DNA of 64,000 nt from JABDCD01 sp964469525 (GTDB lineage Bacteria > Pseudomonadota > Alphaproteobacteria > Rickettsiales > SXRF01): contig CAYXYU010000005.1 in assembly GCA_964469525.1 (NCBI GenBank), positions 83,382 to 147,381 on the forward strand, given 5' to 3'. The notes beneath the pieces were generated by a model. That model was given only the letters and a program-made list of their open reading frames with translations, was not told the origin of the DNA and did no database searches. Of the stretch, positions 26,611 through 35,988 are shown in pieces. How positions within the stretch are numbered: the first letter of the stretch is position 1; the number at the start of each line of letters is the position of its first letter. Made by a program: the position numbers and the translations under genes.

Positions 26611-27294
26611 ATGATCACCCTCGAACACGTCGCCATGGAATACCTGCCCGGACATCAGATACTGCACGATGTCTCGCTGACGCTCGAGGCCGGGTCGTTC
26701 CATTTCCTGGCCGGGCCGAGCGGTGCCGGGAAAAGCTCGCTGCTGTCGCTGCTGTCGCTGCAGTACCGCGCTTCGCAGGGGCACATCCACATGTTCGGCG
26801 AGGAAACAACCTACCTGCCGCGCAGCGAATTCCCGCGCCTTAGGCGCCGCATCGGCATCGTGCTGCAGGATTACCGCCTGCTCGACCACCTGACGGTGGC
26901 GGAGAATGTCGGACTGCCGCTGAAAGTCGCCGGCGAGGATCCCGATACCATCGCGGACAAGGTGGCCGAGCTGCTCGACTGGGTGGGCCTGCCCGACCAT
27001 CAGGACGCGCGCCCGGCGACGCTATCGGGCGGGCAGAAGCAGCGCGCCGCCATCGCCCGCGCCGTCATCACCAAGCCCGACCTGCTGCTGGCCGACGAGC
27101 CCACCGGCAACCTCGATGCCGAGCTGGCCCTGCGCTTCATGTACCTGTTCGAGGCGCTGAACCAGGGCGGCACCACCGTCCTCCTCGCTACCCACGACGA
27201 GCATTTGATCTCGTTATTCCCCTATCCAGTTTTACGCTTGAAAGACGGCCGGTTGCACCAGAACCGCCCGCCCCGCGCTGCGGCGGTTGGTTAA
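26611..27294 (+). CDS. ftsE: Cell-division ABC transporter ATPase FtsE
   Basis: ATPase of the FtsEX complex, which controls septal peptidoglycan hydrolases. The 227-residue product has Walker A GPSGAGKSSL, signature LSGGQKQRAAIARA, Walker B LLLADEPTGNLD and the H-loop LLATHDEHL. The C-terminal FPYPVLRLKDGRL is typical of alphaproteobacterial FtsE. The start at 26611 is the natural MITLEHV. The expected partner ftsX is not downstream: a PfkB-family kinase gene is found instead, after 113 bases. Confidence 0.9.
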   Translation: MITLEHVAMEYLPGHQILHDVSLTLEAGSFHFLAGPSGAGKSSLLSLLSLQYRASQGHIHMFGEETTYLPRSEFPRLRRRIGIVLQDYRLLDHLTVAENVGLPLKVAGEDPDTIADKVAELLDWVGLPDHQDARPATLSGGQKQRAAIARAVITKPDLLLADEPTGNLDAELALRFMYLFEALNQGGTTVLLATHDEHLISLFPYPVLRLKDGRLHQNRPPRAAAVG

Positions 27295-27312
27295 TACCTA
27301 TTAATCGCTAGG

Positions 27313-27341
27313 TTGCATATTTCCCCGCAGGCTGTAATACT
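27313..27341 (+). promoter_or_regulatory. Possible sigma-70-type promoter of the PfkB gene
   Basis: TTGCAT and TAATAC are spaced about 16 bases apart, some 70 bases before the kinase start. A GCAGGGAACC ribosome-binding site lies just ahead of the ATG at 27408. Seen by eye only. Confidence 0.4.
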
Positions 27342-27407
27342 GCGGTAACATTCTAACGCTACAGTGATCCATCATCATAAAAAAACAAACCGCAGGGAAC
27401 CATTCAA

Positions 27408-28898
27408 ATGAAGCCGTCTAAAATGTTTAAAGTCTATACCAGCGATCTGCTGATCGCCGATGTCATCGAAAGTTCAGACAATCCCCAAGTAGCGAAGCTG
27501 GTTAAGAAGTACGGTTTGAAAGCGGGCGGAAAAATCACCCTTGCGAATAAGGAACAGTTTCAAGAGTTCGCGAACGCCTTCGATCTGGAGCACAAGGAAA
27601 AAATCCCCGGCGGTTCTTCTGCTAATACCATGGTAACGATGGGGCGGATGCTCAAAGGAGCGGTATCTACCTTCTTTCTGGGACTCATCGGCGATACCGA
27701 TGCTGACGAAAAAATCAAAGCTGATCTGAAATCCGCTAACATAAAACTGGTGCCGCCGCAGGATACAATCTCCCTGGAGCCACCGCCGGAATCGGCCTTG
27801 TCTTTTGTCATTAAGTTTTCCGATGGAGAACGCAGCATTGCGACCTGGCCCGGTAACGCCAGGGAAAAGTTGCGCGCCGACATGATAGATTCCGATCAGT
27901 TCAAGAAATGCGATGCCATATTCTTACAGCTGGGACTCAAGCAGAAACTACAGGAAACCAAGCCGGTAAAAGACGGATTTGCGCCTGAAGATGAGTTGGG
28001 TATTGCCGACCGGATGCTCCGGCTACGCCGCAAGAACCATCAGGAGTTATGGTTGGCGATGCCGACGCAGGCGAACTTTAGCACCAGCGAGCGGTCACAT
28101 GAAGAGAAGGTGGAGCTTTTCCGTAAGCTGATCGATAACGCCAATGTCGTGCTCGGCAATGGCGAAGAGCTGGCGCGCGTATTTACTAACAAAAGTGACG
28201 TAGTCGCGCTCGATCAGATACTGGATGCCCACGGAATGTTGTCCTATCATCGCCAGGACAAAGCACTATATAAAACCATAGTGGAAGGCCTTCTGAGTGA
28301 AGGGGAATTATTGAAGCATGAGAAAAGCTATGATTTTGTAAACAAAACTGTGTCTATCGAGGAAGGGCTTAAGCGCTTGCAGCAGGAATTCGAAAAGGAT
28401 TATTTGCAACAAGAAGCGAGAGGTTCGCACCCTGACGGTAAATGGTCGCATGATGAGGAGGCGTGGCAAGGCAATACTCGTCAAGTCGCCTTTATTACTC
28501 TTGGTAAAAAGGGCGTGGCGCTTGTTACCCGGAACCATATTGAAATCATTCCTGCGTTAGAAATATCGGAACGGAACGGGAACACGCTTGGCTGCGGGGA
28601 CAATCTCTATGCCGGTGTTTTGGCATCTTATGTTCAGCAGAATTTGCATTATCCTAATAATGATATGAATAAGGAAGAGTTGCTGGCAGCGTATAAGCAA
28701 GCGGCAAGAACCGGTGTAGCGCTGGCTGCTGCCAAATTAAAGGAAACGGATGGGCCGCGCCTGCACGATCCTCTGGAGAGCCTTGCCGGAATGGATCAAG
28801 AGCTGGCAAAAAAATTACATAACGGGCACGTTGTGAATCTGCAGTTTGGTGGGGTTGAGGTTGGCGGTGGCAATCATCAGCCGGCAGTGCACCGCTAA
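27408..28898 (+). CDS. PfkB-family sugar or nucleoside kinase
   Basis: A 496-residue PfkB-type kinase. The substrate-side glycine motif is PGGSSANTMVTMG, and the ATP-site signature is NTLGCGDNLYAGVL with the catalytic aspartate. FLGLIGDTDADEKIK matches the GxxGxD region. It is much longer than the typical 310-340 residues. Extra sequence around 230-370 (Lys/Glu-rich, with the segment SERSHEEKVELF) accounts for part of this. Adenosine-kinase-like and ribokinase-like roles are both possible. Codon use is less GC-rich than its neighbours, and the gene stands where ftsX would be expected. Confidence 0.8.
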   Translation: MKPSKMFKVYTSDLLIADVIESSDNPQVAKLVKKYGLKAGGKITLANKEQFQEFANAFDLEHKEKIPGGSSANTMVTMGRMLKGAVSTFFLGLIGDTDADEKIKADLKSANIKLVPPQDTISLEPPPESALSFVIKFSDGERSIATWPGNAREKLRADMIDSDQFKKCDAIFLQLGLKQKLQETKPVKDGFAPEDELGIADRMLRLRRKNHQELWLAMPTQANFSTSERSHEEKVELFRKLIDNANVVLGNGEELARVFTNKSDVVALDQILDAHGMLSYHRQDKALYKTIVEGLLSEGELLKHEKSYDFVNKTVSIEEGLKRLQQEFEKDYLQQEARGSHPDGKWSHDEEAWQGNTRQVAFITLGKKGVALVTRNHIEIIPALEISERNGNTLGCGDNLYAGVLASYVQQNLHYPNNDMNKEELLAAYKQAARTGVALAAAKLKETDGPRLHDPLESLAGMDQELAKKLHNGHVVNLQFGGVEVGGGNHQPAVHR

Positions 28899-28967
28899 AC
28901 TTTCCTATGGATTATTTGCCGCCTGCGTATTAAAAGCGGGTATCCGCATCTAATCCTTGGGAATTCC

Positions 28968-29357
28968 ATGTCCGCCGCCGAACGCCCCATCTCGCCGCAC
29001 CTGTCGATTTACCGGCCGCAGATCACCTCCATGACTTCGATCATGCACCGGTTCACCGGGCTGGCACTGGTCGCGGGAGCGGCGCTGCTGGCTTACTGGC
29101 TGTGGGCGGCCGCTTATGCGCCGGCCATGTTCGAATCGTTATATGAGTGTCTGGCCTCGACGTTCGGGCTGGCCTGCCTGCTGGGCTGGACGCTGGCCTT
29201 CTATTATCACCTCGCCAACGGCATCCGCCACCTGTTTTGGGATATCGGCATGGGGCTCGAGATCGTGCAGGCGACGCGCTCCGGCTGGACGGTCATCCTA
29301 CTGGCCCTGCTGCTGACGGCGTTTACTTGGTACCAGGTGGCGGAAGCGATGGGATAA
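28968..29357 (+). CDS. sdhC: Succinate dehydrogenase cytochrome b556 subunit
   Basis: Membrane anchor of complex II that helps hold haem b and ubiquinone. The 129-residue protein has the RPISPHLSIYRPQ N-terminus, three membrane helices and the haem-ligand region YYHLANGIRHLFWD (H84 the likely ligand). First gene of the sdh cluster; sdhD follows after a repeat-containing 62-base gap. Confidence 0.95.
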   Translation: MSAAERPISPHLSIYRPQITSMTSIMHRFTGLALVAGAALLAYWLWAAAYAPAMFESLYECLASTFGLACLLGWTLAFYYHLANGIRHLFWDIGMGLEIVQATRSGWTVILLALLLTAFTWYQVAEAMG

Positions 29358-29365
29358 TACATTAT

Positions 29366-29391
29366 CCCTCTCCCGCTTGCGGGAGTAAGGG
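29366..29391. repeat. Single CCCTCTCCCG-family hairpin
   Basis: Arms CCCTCTCCCGC and GCGGGAGTAAGGG form one hairpin between sdhC and sdhD. It looks like half of the longer unit at 5204-5307. Confidence 0.75.
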
Positions 29392-29419
29392 AAGAAAAAG
29401 AACAGAGAAGAAGATTGAT

Positions 29420-29833
29420 ATGACCAAAAAGTCCGCCGACCTCCGCACTAGTCTCGCCCGCGCCCGCGGCCTGGGAGCCGCACATCACGGCGTCGGCCAC
29501 TGGTGGATGCAGCGCGTCACTGCCGTGGCGCTGATCCCGCTTACCGTATGGTTCATCTGCCAGCTGATCCCGGCGCTGCTGTCGCCCAACGCCATCGCCA
29601 TTGCGGAATGGCTGTCCTTTCCGCTGAACGCCATCCTGATGGTGCTGCTGTTGGTGGCCTTGTTTTATCATGCCAAGCTCGGCGTGCAGGTGGTGATCGA
29701 GGATTACGTGCACACCCCCGTGCCGAAATACGCGCTGCTGCTGGCGAATACCTTCCTCTGCTTCGGTCTCGCGGGCGTCAGTATCCTCGCCGTGCTGAAG
29801 CTGCATTTCCTCGATCTGGCGTCGAATATGTAG
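29420..29833 (+). CDS. sdhD: Succinate dehydrogenase membrane anchor subunit
   Basis: Second membrane anchor of complex II, 137 residues with three helices. The start MTKKSADLRTSLARARGLG is the usual one; WMQRVTAVALIPL and FYHAKLGVQVVIEDYV (haem/quinone region) are conserved. It stops seven bases before the start of the four-helix-bundle gene, so that gene, not sdhA, is its direct neighbour. Confidence 0.94.
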   Translation: MTKKSADLRTSLARARGLGAAHHGVGHWWMQRVTAVALIPLTVWFICQLIPALLSPNAIAIAEWLSFPLNAILMVLLLVALFYHAKLGVQVVIEDYVHTPVPKYALLLANTFLCFGLAGVSILAVLKLHFLDLASNM

Positions 29834-29839
29834 GTTCCG

Positions 29840-30313
29840 GATGATGGATGATACGATAATAGATGATAAGATAAATGAAGAAAAAATAGTGCCAATAGCG
29901 CCGCGTTTGATTAAGTCGGCACGCGATCTAAAAGTATATCAGCGAGCTTACGCTGTTTCTCTTGCCATACACAAGCAGACCCTACAATTTCCTCCAATTG
30001 AAAATTATGCATTGGCGAATCAATTACGGAGGTCTACCAAATCGGTTTGTGCGAATATTGCTGAAGGATTTATTCGGCAGAAATATTCAAAACCCGACTT
30101 TGCACGATTCCTTGCTATTGCCGAAGCGTCAGCTGCGGAATCACAAGTATGGCTGCAATATTCTGTTGATTTAGAATATATCGATAAACTCCAATATCAA
30201 ACATGGGATAATGATTACAGCGAAATCATTTCCATGATTAGCCAGTTACGAAAGAAGCTCGTAAGGGAGTAATTTATGTTTTCATATCATCCATTATCTT
30301 ATTATCCATCATC
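29840..30313. mobile_element. Inverted-repeat element carrying an S23/IVP gene
   Basis: Arms 29840-29868 and 30285-30313 are inverted copies matching at 26 of 29 positions. They belong to the same family as the empty hairpins at 6183-6260 and 35983-36060. Between the arms lies one gene of the 23S rRNA intervening-sequence protein family, whose first codons are the left arm itself. The element fills the sdhD-sdhA gap and ends three bases before the sdhA ATG. A small mobile unit in this form is inference from the arms and cargo. Confidence 0.65.
29841..30272 (+). CDS. Four-helix-bundle protein (23S rRNA-IVP / S23 family)
   Basis: A 143-residue protein. After a repeat-encoded N-terminus ([15 protein letters not shown]) it has the family core: [43 protein letters not shown] and a C-terminal helical pair with the family-typical [16 protein letters not shown]. 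The family (PF05635/TIGR02436) is known from intervening sequences in 23S rRNA and from scattered chromosomal copies; its biochemical role is unsettled, and RNA binding has been proposed. Base use is clearly more AT-rich than sdhD and sdhA. It is read in the direction of the sdh genes and may be transcribed with them. Confidence 0.85.
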   Translation: MMDDTIIDDKINEEKIVPIAPRLIKSARDLKVYQRAYAVSLAIHKQTLQFPPIENYALANQLRRSTKSVCANIAEGFIRQKYSKPDFARFLAIAEASAAESQVWLQYSVDLEYIDKLQYQTWDNDYSEIISMISQLRKKLVRE

Positions 30314-30316
30314 TCT

Positions 30317-32107
30317 ATGAGTAGCGCATACAATATCATTGATCATTACCACGATGTCGTCGTCGTCGGCGCCGGCGGCGCAGGCCTGCGCGCCACCTTC
30401 GGCATGGCCTCCGCCGGGTTGAACACTGCCTGTGTAACGAAAGTATTCCCCACACGCAGCCACACCGTCGCCGCGCAGGGCGGCATTTCCGCCGCGTTGG
30501 CCAATATGGGCGAGGATGACTGGCGCTGGCATTTCTACGATACCATCAAGGGCTCCGACTGGCTGGGCGACCAGGATGCCATCGAATATATGTGCAAGAA
30601 CGCCATGGACGCGGTGATCGAACTCGAGCATTACGGCGTGCCGTTTTCACGCACCCCCGAAGGCAAAATCTACCAGCGTCCATTCGGCGGCATGACGACG
30701 CATTACGGCAAGGGCACGGCGCAGCGCACCTGCGCCGCTGCCGACCGCACCGGCCACGCCATTCTGCACACGCTCTACACCCAGGCGCTCAGGCACGAGG
30801 CGCAGTTCTTCATCGAGTATTTCGCCATCGACCTCATCATGGACGACGAGGGCGCCTGCCGCGGTGTGCTGGCCTGGAATCTTGATGACGGCACGCTACA
30901 CCGCTTCAACGCGCACATCACGGTGCTCGCCACCGGCGGTTACGGCCGCGCCTATTTCTCCTGCACCGGCGCCCATACCCACACCGGCGACGGCAGCGGC
31001 ATGGTGGCGCGCGCCGGGCTGCCGCTGCAGGACATGGAGTTTGTGCAGTTCCATCCGACCGGCGTTTATGGCGCGGGCATGCTGATTACCGAAGGTGTGC
31101 GCGGCGAGGGCGGCTACCTGGTCAATTCCGAGGGCGAGCGCTTCATGGAGCGTTACGCGCCGCATGCCAAGGATCTGGCCTCGCGCGATGTTGTGTCGCG
31201 CGCGATGACGGTGGAAATCCGCGAGGGCAGGGGTGTGGGGCCGCACAAGGACCATATCTACCTGCATCTCGACCACCTCGACCCCGAGATCATCCATTCG
31301 CGCCTGCCGGGCATTTCCGAAACGGCGAAGATTTTCGCCGGCGTCGATGTGACGAAGCAGCCGATTCCCGTGCTGCCGACCGTGCATTACAACATGGGCG
31401 GCATCCCGACCAATTACCACGGCGAGGTGGTGACGCTGAAGAAAGGCAACCCGGAATCGGTAGTCCCCGGCCTGATGGCCATCGGCGAGGCGGCCTGCGT
31501 CTCGGTGCATGGCGCCAATCGCCTTGGTTCCAATTCGCTGCTCGACCTCGTGGTGTTCGGCCGCGCCGCTGCCCACCGCGCGGCGGAGCTGATCAAGCCT
31601 GGCCTCCGCCACAAGCCGATGAACGGCAGCAGCACCGAAGCAGGGCTGGCGCGCTTCGACCGCATCCGCCACGCGCAGGGATCGTCCAAAACCTCCGAAA
31701 TCCGCCGTGCCATGCAGCGTTGCATGCAGAATCACGCCGCCGTGTTCCGCGAGGAAAAAGTGCTCTCCGAAGGCACGAAGCAGATGGCCGATATCTGGCA
31801 AAGCTACGGCCAGCTTGCCATTAGCGACCGCAGCCTGGTCTGGAACAGCGATTTAGTCGAGGCGCTGGAGCTCGACAATTTGCGCACGCAGGCGCTGCTG
31901 ACGATTACTAGCGCGCTCAACCGCAAGGAAAGCCGCGGCGCCCACGCGAGAGAAGATTACCCTGACCGCGACGACAAGCACTGGCTCAAGCACACGCTGG
32001 CCTGGATCGACGACAAGGGCAAAATCGCCATCGATTACCGCCCGGTGCACCTCAACACCCTGTCCAACGAAGTGCAGCCGATACCGCCGAAGGCAAGAGT
32101 GTATTGA
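30317..32107 (+). CDS. sdhA: Succinate dehydrogenase flavoprotein subunit
   Basis: Catalytic subunit that oxidises succinate to fumarate, with covalent FAD. The 596 residues include the dinucleotide fold [16 protein letters not shown], the FAD-linking histidine in [13 protein letters not shown], the active-site region around [16 protein letters not shown], and [19 protein letters not shown]. The ATG lies directly after the right arm of the S23 element with no clear ribosome-binding site. Its 3' end is followed within a few bases by a small membrane-protein gene rather than sdhB. Confidence 0.97.
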   Translation: MSSAYNIIDHYHDVVVVGAGGAGLRATFGMASAGLNTACVTKVFPTRSHTVAAQGGISAALANMGEDDWRWHFYDTIKGSDWLGDQDAIEYMCKNAMDAVIELEHYGVPFSRTPEGKIYQRPFGGMTTHYGKGTAQRTCAAADRTGHAILHTLYTQALRHEAQFFIEYFAIDLIMDDEGACRGVLAWNLDDGTLHRFNAHITVLATGGYGRAYFSCTGAHTHTGDGSGMVARAGLPLQDMEFVQFHPTGVYGAGMLITEGVRGEGGYLVNSEGERFMERYAPHAKDLASRDVVSRAMTVEIREGRGVGPHKDHIYLHLDHLDPEIIHSRLPGISETAKIFAGVDVTKQPIPVLPTVHYNMGGIPTNYHGEVVTLKKGNPESVVPGLMAIGEAACVSVHGANRLGSNSLLDLVVFGRAAAHRAAELIKPGLRHKPMNGSSTEAGLARFDRIRHAQGSSKTSEIRRAMQRCMQNHAAVFREEKVLSEGTKQMADIWQSYGQLAISDRSLVWNSDLVEALELDNLRTQALLTITSALNRKESRGAHAREDYPDRDDKHWLKHTLAWIDDKGKIAIDYRPVHLNTLSNEVQPIPPKARVY

Positions 32108-32112
32108 GGAGC

Positions 32113-32340
32113 ATGGATAACCTTATTCAGCCAGAGCCTTTCGATCCCTTACCCTTTCTTATCATTATACTGGTTTGGTTGATTCTGGGGTCATATGCTG
32201 AATGGAAAAAGGGGTGCCGCGACCGTATTCTGGGGATCGATCCTGCTTACAGCGGATGGAAAACGATAAGGAGAGCGGTGACACTCTATTTCTTATTCGT
32301 TATGATGTTTTGGAGCATTCCATTTATTTACAGTAAGTAA
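32113..32340 (+). CDS. Small membrane protein, unknown
   Basis: A 75-residue protein with two predicted helices (PFLIIILVWLILGSYAEW and AVTLYFLFVMMFWSIPFI). The ATG at 32113 has a GAGGAGC ribosome-binding site overlapping the sdhA stop. No family recognised. The next gene starts at or just after its stop, so sdhA, this gene and the next are probably one transcript. Confidence 0.55.
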   Translation: MDNLIQPEPFDPLPFLIIILVWLILGSYAEWKKGCRDRILGIDPAYSGWKTIRRAVTLYFLFVMMFWSIPFIYSK

Positions 32341-32351
32341 TGGAGTACCCC

Positions 32352-32798
32352 ATGTATTTCTGGAAATATAAAGAACTGGCAGCGGCCCTGAGCGGGAATG
32401 TCATTACCGCGTCGCAGTATCGTATTTATCTGATTCTGTTTATCGTCCAAGTGGTGCTGTCGGTATTTTCCTTCCTGGCGGAACCGCTCATCTTTTCTCT
32501 CAGTGTGGGCGCATTCCTCGCCATTACCTACGCCGTCAACCAGCGCGGCGATGGCAAGGATTATTTCCGCCGTCTGGTATGTCTGGACTGGCCGATTACA
32601 CTGCGGACATTGGTAGTCTACTTGGTGATTGGCCTCCTGTTGGAGATGATGGTTGGTGGCGTATTTCCCCCGCCGGAGGTTGGGATTACTCACCCAATGA
32701 CGCAAGGGGAGATGGTGTTGAATATCGTTACTTTCGTGTATTATGTAGCCCTGTTCGTGCAGGGATTCCGCATTGCTGCCGGGCAAAAAACCTCCTGA
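32352..32798 (+). CDS. Hypothetical multi-pass membrane protein
   Basis: A 148-residue protein with about four helices (for example LILFIVQVVLSVFSFLAE and VYLVIGLLLEMMVGGVF). The start MYFWKYKEL at 32352 is preferred for its GGAGTACCCC ribosome-binding site; an ATG at 32340 is also in frame. No family recognised. It lies between sdhA and sdhB in the interrupted sdh cluster. Confidence 0.55.
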   Translation: MYFWKYKELAAALSGNVITASQYRIYLILFIVQVVLSVFSFLAEPLIFSLSVGAFLAITYAVNQRGDGKDYFRRLVCLDWPITLRTLVVYLVIGLLLEMMVGGVFPPPEVGITHPMTQGEMVLNIVTFVYYVALFVQGFRIAAGQKTS

Positions 32799-32865
32799 TC
32801 CCCTTTTAATCTCAGCGCCATAAAAAATTATCCCCTTTTGATGACGCTTCTGCCACAGTAACCGC

Positions 32866-33807
32866 ATGATAAAGCGAGAAGTCATTTCCGGACTCCTTCC
32901 TTGGGCACAGTGGACTGTCGCCCTTGCATTGCTGACCCTTTTCATTACCGCCTGCCAGGCGCCGACTACCATGGCGCCGCCGCTCACCGAAGCCGAAATC
33001 CGCGCTGAGCAGGCCGAGCAGGAGCGGATCGTTGCCGAAGCACGTGCCCGCGGCATGGCATCCAGCACGCCGAAAACCGACGCCGAGATGCGCCGTCAGT
33101 TCGAGCGGGTGGCAAGGCGGGTGGCGCCGGCGGGTGAGGAAATCTGTCGCGCCATGGCCGCGCCCAATCCTCGCGGCAGCTGCAGCTTCCGTTTCGGCAT
33201 GTCCCCTGAGAAGGGCATCAACGCCCATGCTGACGGCACCAATGTCATCGTCTATCAGGGCATGATGCAGATCATGCAGAGTGACGACGAGCTGGCCGCC
33301 ATTCTGGCGCATGAGCTGGCGCACAACATCATGGGCCATGTCGATGCGACGCAGCAGAACGTGGCGGTGGGCGGCATCGTCGGCACGCTGATCGACCAGT
33401 TCGCCGCCTCGCGCGGCATCGAAACCGGCGGCCAGCTGGGCGAGATCGGGGCACAGGCGGCGCTGCTGCGCTATTCGACGGGCTTCGAGCAGGAAGCCGA
33501 TTATGTCGGGCTCTATATCATGGCCCGCGCCGGCTACGATTTGGGCCAGTCCCCCGATATCTGGCGCCGGCTGGCGGTAGTGAATCCCGACGGGATTTAC
33601 ACTTCCGTGACCCACCCATCCTACTCGCAGCGCTATGTCGCCCAGCAGAAAACCATTGCCGAAATCAACGATAAGCGCAATAAAGGTGTCGCGCTCTTGC
33701 CTGAATTCAGGCAAAGTGCCATGAATAGTCGAAGCAGCGTAGGCACCGTGTATGGCAGAGTTAAGGCTCCCTCCCAACTCGAAAGTCGGCAAAGGCAGGA
33801 CGCATAA
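32866..33807 (+). CDS. M48-family metalloprotease lipoprotein
   Basis: Periplasmic zinc protease, probably membrane-attached. The 313-residue protein has an N-terminal signal with a lipobox-like LFITAC (C30), a charged stalk, HELAH in [14 protein letters not shown], and the third ligand in [11 protein letters not shown]. These features match the BepA/LoiP group, which takes part in outer-membrane protein quality control. It sits inside the sdh cluster, and its last 56 bases overlap the sdhB start in another frame, an unusual arrangement. Confidence 0.88.
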   Translation: MIKREVISGLLPWAQWTVALALLTLFITACQAPTTMAPPLTEAEIRAEQAEQERIVAEARARGMASSTPKTDAEMRRQFERVARRVAPAGEEICRAMAAPNPRGSCSFRFGMSPEKGINAHADGTNVIVYQGMMQIMQSDDELAAILAHELAHNIMGHVDATQQNVAVGGIVGTLIDQFAASRGIETGGQLGEIGAQAALLRYSTGFEQEADYVGLYIMARAGYDLGQSPDIWRRLAVVNPDGIYTSVTHPSYSQRYVAQQKTIAEINDKRNKGVALLPEFRQSAMNSRSSVGTVYGRVKAPSQLESRQRQDA

Positions 33808-34552
33808 GGCGCCCGAAAGTGCGAAGCGCGTCAAGGCGCTTAATATCTACCGCTGGAATCCGGATGATCTCGATGACGCCGGCAAGCCGAGGAACCCGCG
33901 CATGGACCGCTACGAGATCGACCTCGACGCCTGCGCGCCGATGGTGCTCGACGCGCTGATTAAAATTAAGGACGAAGTCGATTCTACGCTGACCTTCCGT
34001 CGCTCCTGCCGCGAAGGCATCTGCGGCTCCTGCGCCATGAACATTGACGGCACCAACACGCTCGCCTGCACTAAGCCGATCGACGAGGTGAAAGGCGATA
34101 TCAATATTTACCCGCTGCCGCACATGCCGGTGGTGAAGGATTTGGTGCCGGACCTGTCGCATTTCTTCGCGCAGTACGAGTCGATCAGGCCGTGGCTGCA
34201 GACGAGCACGCCGCAGCCCGCCAATGCTGAGCGCCTGCAGTCGCCGGAGGACCGCGCCAAGCTCGACGGCTTGTATGAATGCATCCTCTGCGCCTGCTGC
34301 TCGACCGCCTGCCCGAGCTACTGGTGGAACTCCGACCGCTTCCTCGGCCCCGCCATCCTGCTGCACGCCTACCGCTGGATCATCGACAGCCGCGACGAAT
34401 TCACCGGCGAACGTCTCGACGAGCTGGAAGACCCCTTCCGCCTCTATCGCTGCCACACCATCATGAACTGCACCAGGACCTGCCCCAAGGGTCTGAATCC
34501 CGCCAAGGCCATCGCGGAAATCAAGAAGTTGATGGTGAAGCGCGCCGTATGA
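33752..34552 (+). CDS. sdhB: Succinate dehydrogenase iron-sulfur subunit
   Basis: Electron-transfer subunit of complex II with three clusters. The 2Fe-2S ligands are in CREGICGSC...NTLACT; the 4Fe-4S and 3Fe-4S ligands are in [16 protein letters not shown] and [17 protein letters not shown]. The 266-residue frame begins [15 protein letters not shown], the normal N-terminus, which places the start inside the 3' end of the M48 gene. It overlaps the next gene by four bases. Confidence 0.97.
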   Translation: MAELRLPPNSKVGKGRTHKAPESAKRVKALNIYRWNPDDLDDAGKPRNPRMDRYEIDLDACAPMVLDALIKIKDEVDSTLTFRRSCREGICGSCAMNIDGTNTLACTKPIDEVKGDINIYPLPHMPVVKDLVPDLSHFFAQYESIRPWLQTSTPQPANAERLQSPEDRAKLDGLYECILCACCSTACPSYWWNSDRFLGPAILLHAYRWIIDSRDEFTGERLDELEDPFRLYRCHTIMNCTRTCPKGLNPAKAIAEIKKLMVKRAV

Positions 34553-34890
34553 TCCGGCCCGCAGTGATCTTTCTCATGCTATGCAGCTGGGCTTCGCCCA
34601 CTTCGGCTGAGTTAGGCCAGTATGTCGAGGTGTTTGAGAAGAGGTACGAAACCATCAAGCCTGAGTACCGCACCTGTAAACAGGATAATGAATGCACCGT
34701 TGCGGGCATAGGGGGCTGCCTCGATTATTTCCCGGTCAACCGTGCGTCCAAGGAAATCGTTGACAAAGTAATCCGGGCGCATGAAGCGGCCATGGATTGC
34801 ATCGCCCAAAAAAGATTGTTGCCCAAAGCCAGTTGCGTCAAGGGACTTTGTGAGGCTTATGTAATAATTCCCGGTCTCAATTATGCATAG
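34549..34890 (+). CDS. Small secreted Cys-rich protein, unknown
   Basis: A 113-residue protein whose ATG overlaps the sdhB stop (ATGA). A signal peptide ([14 protein letters not shown], cleavage near residue 20) precedes a mature part with six cysteines (43, 49, 57, 84, 96, 101), an even number that suits three disulfides in the periplasm. No family recognised. Coupling to sdhB suggests co-expression, not necessarily a shared function. Confidence 0.6.
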   Translation: MIRPAVIFLMLCSWASPTSAELGQYVEVFEKRYETIKPEYRTCKQDNECTVAGIGGCLDYFPVNRASKEIVDKVIRAHEAAMDCIAQKRLLPKASCVKGLCEAYVIIPGLNYA

Positions 34891-34992
34891 ACCGGGCCGG
34901 GCCGCGTCCTTGCAGCATGCATTTTTCTTGTAATTTATAACCGCTCTCCTAAAACTAGCTCTATCGTTGCCGGCTTAAGGATAGTTTTACGA

Positions 34993-35988
34993 ATGGCCGT
35001 TTATACCCCGCTTTCCCAGAAGGACATCACTAACTTCCTGTCGCACTACGCCGTGGGCGAGTTGGTGTCGTGCAAGGGCATCGCCGAGGGCATCGAGAAC
35101 ACCAACTACTTGCTGGTGATGACCTGGGGTGGCAACCAGCAGCGCTATATCCTGACCCTGTTCGAGCAGCGGGTCAGCGCCTCCGACCTGCCGTTCTTTC
35201 TGAAGCTCACCGAATGGCTGGCCGACCGCGGCATTGTTTGCCCGCGGCCTGTCAAAGGCAAGGACGGCAAGGCGGTCCGCCATGTCAAAGGCAAGCCGGC
35301 CGTGCTGATCGAATTCCTCGAAGGGCAGGGCAGCCCGCACATCACGCCGCGCCACATGGAGCTGGTCGGGGAGCTGGCGGCGCGTATGCACTTGGCGGTG
35401 GAGGGTTTTGAACAGACGCGCAGAAACAGCATGGGCCTTGAAACCTGGCAGGCGCTGTTCGAGAAATGTCGCGGGCAGATCGACAGTATCGCGCCCGGCC
35501 TCGAGCAGGCGATGGCGGAGGAACTGGAATTCCTTGCGGCTAATTGGCCGGAGGAAAAGTCGCTGCCGTCCGGCGTCATCCATGCCGACATCTTTCCCGA
35601 TAACGTGTTTTTTATCGACGGCAAGACCGACCAACCAATCCTCTCGGGCATCATTGATTTCTACTTCGCCTGCGGCGATTTTTTCATCTATGACCTGCTG
35701 ATCTGCATGAATGCCTGGTGCTTCAATACTGCGCACCGCTTCGTGCCGGCGCGCGCCAAGGCGCTACTTGCCTCCTACCAGAAGCTGCGTCGCTTAAGCG
35801 AGGCGGAATGCCATGCCATGCCTGTGCTGGCGCGCGGCGCCGCCATGCGCTTCCTCGCCACCCGCACGCATGACTGGCTGACGCCTGCCGCCGGCGCACT
35901 GGTCAACCCGAAAGACCCGCTGGAATACCTTGCCAAGCTGCGTTTCCACCAGGGAGTGCAGGACTGGCGGGAATATGGATTGGGATAA
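34993..35988 (+). CDS. thrB: Homoserine kinase (ThrB type II, APH fold)
   Basis: Phosphorylates homoserine for threonine synthesis. The 331-residue protein begins MAVYTPLSQKDITNFL, typical of the alphaproteobacterial/Pseudomonas APH-fold enzyme. The catalytic loop is VIHADIFPDNVFF and the metal loop is GIIDFYFACGDFFIYDL. The stop codon lies in the left arm of an inverted repeat (35983-36060), so the last residues may be repeat-derived. rnhA follows, a conserved pairing in this class. Confidence 0.94.
   Translation: MAVYTPLSQKDITNFLSHYAVGELVSCKGIAEGIENTNYLLVMTWGGNQQRYILTLFEQRVSASDLPFFLKLTEWLADRGIVCPRPVKGKDGKAVRHVKGKPAVLIEFLEGQGSPHITPRHMELVGELAARMHLAVEGFEQTRRNSMGLETWQALFEKCRGQIDSIAPGLEQAMAEELEFLAANWPEEKSLPSGVIHADIFPDNVFFIDGKTDQPILSGIIDFYFACGDFFIYDLLICMNAWCFNTAHRFVPARAKALLASYQKLRRLSEAECHAMPVLARGAAMRFLATRTHDWLTPAAGALVNPKDPLEYLAKLRFHQGVQDWREYGLG

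Noticed and set aside
29147..29419. Upstream extension of sdhD through the sdhC region
   Set aside because: It overlaps sdhC in another frame and crosses a repeat; the conserved SdhD start is at 29420.
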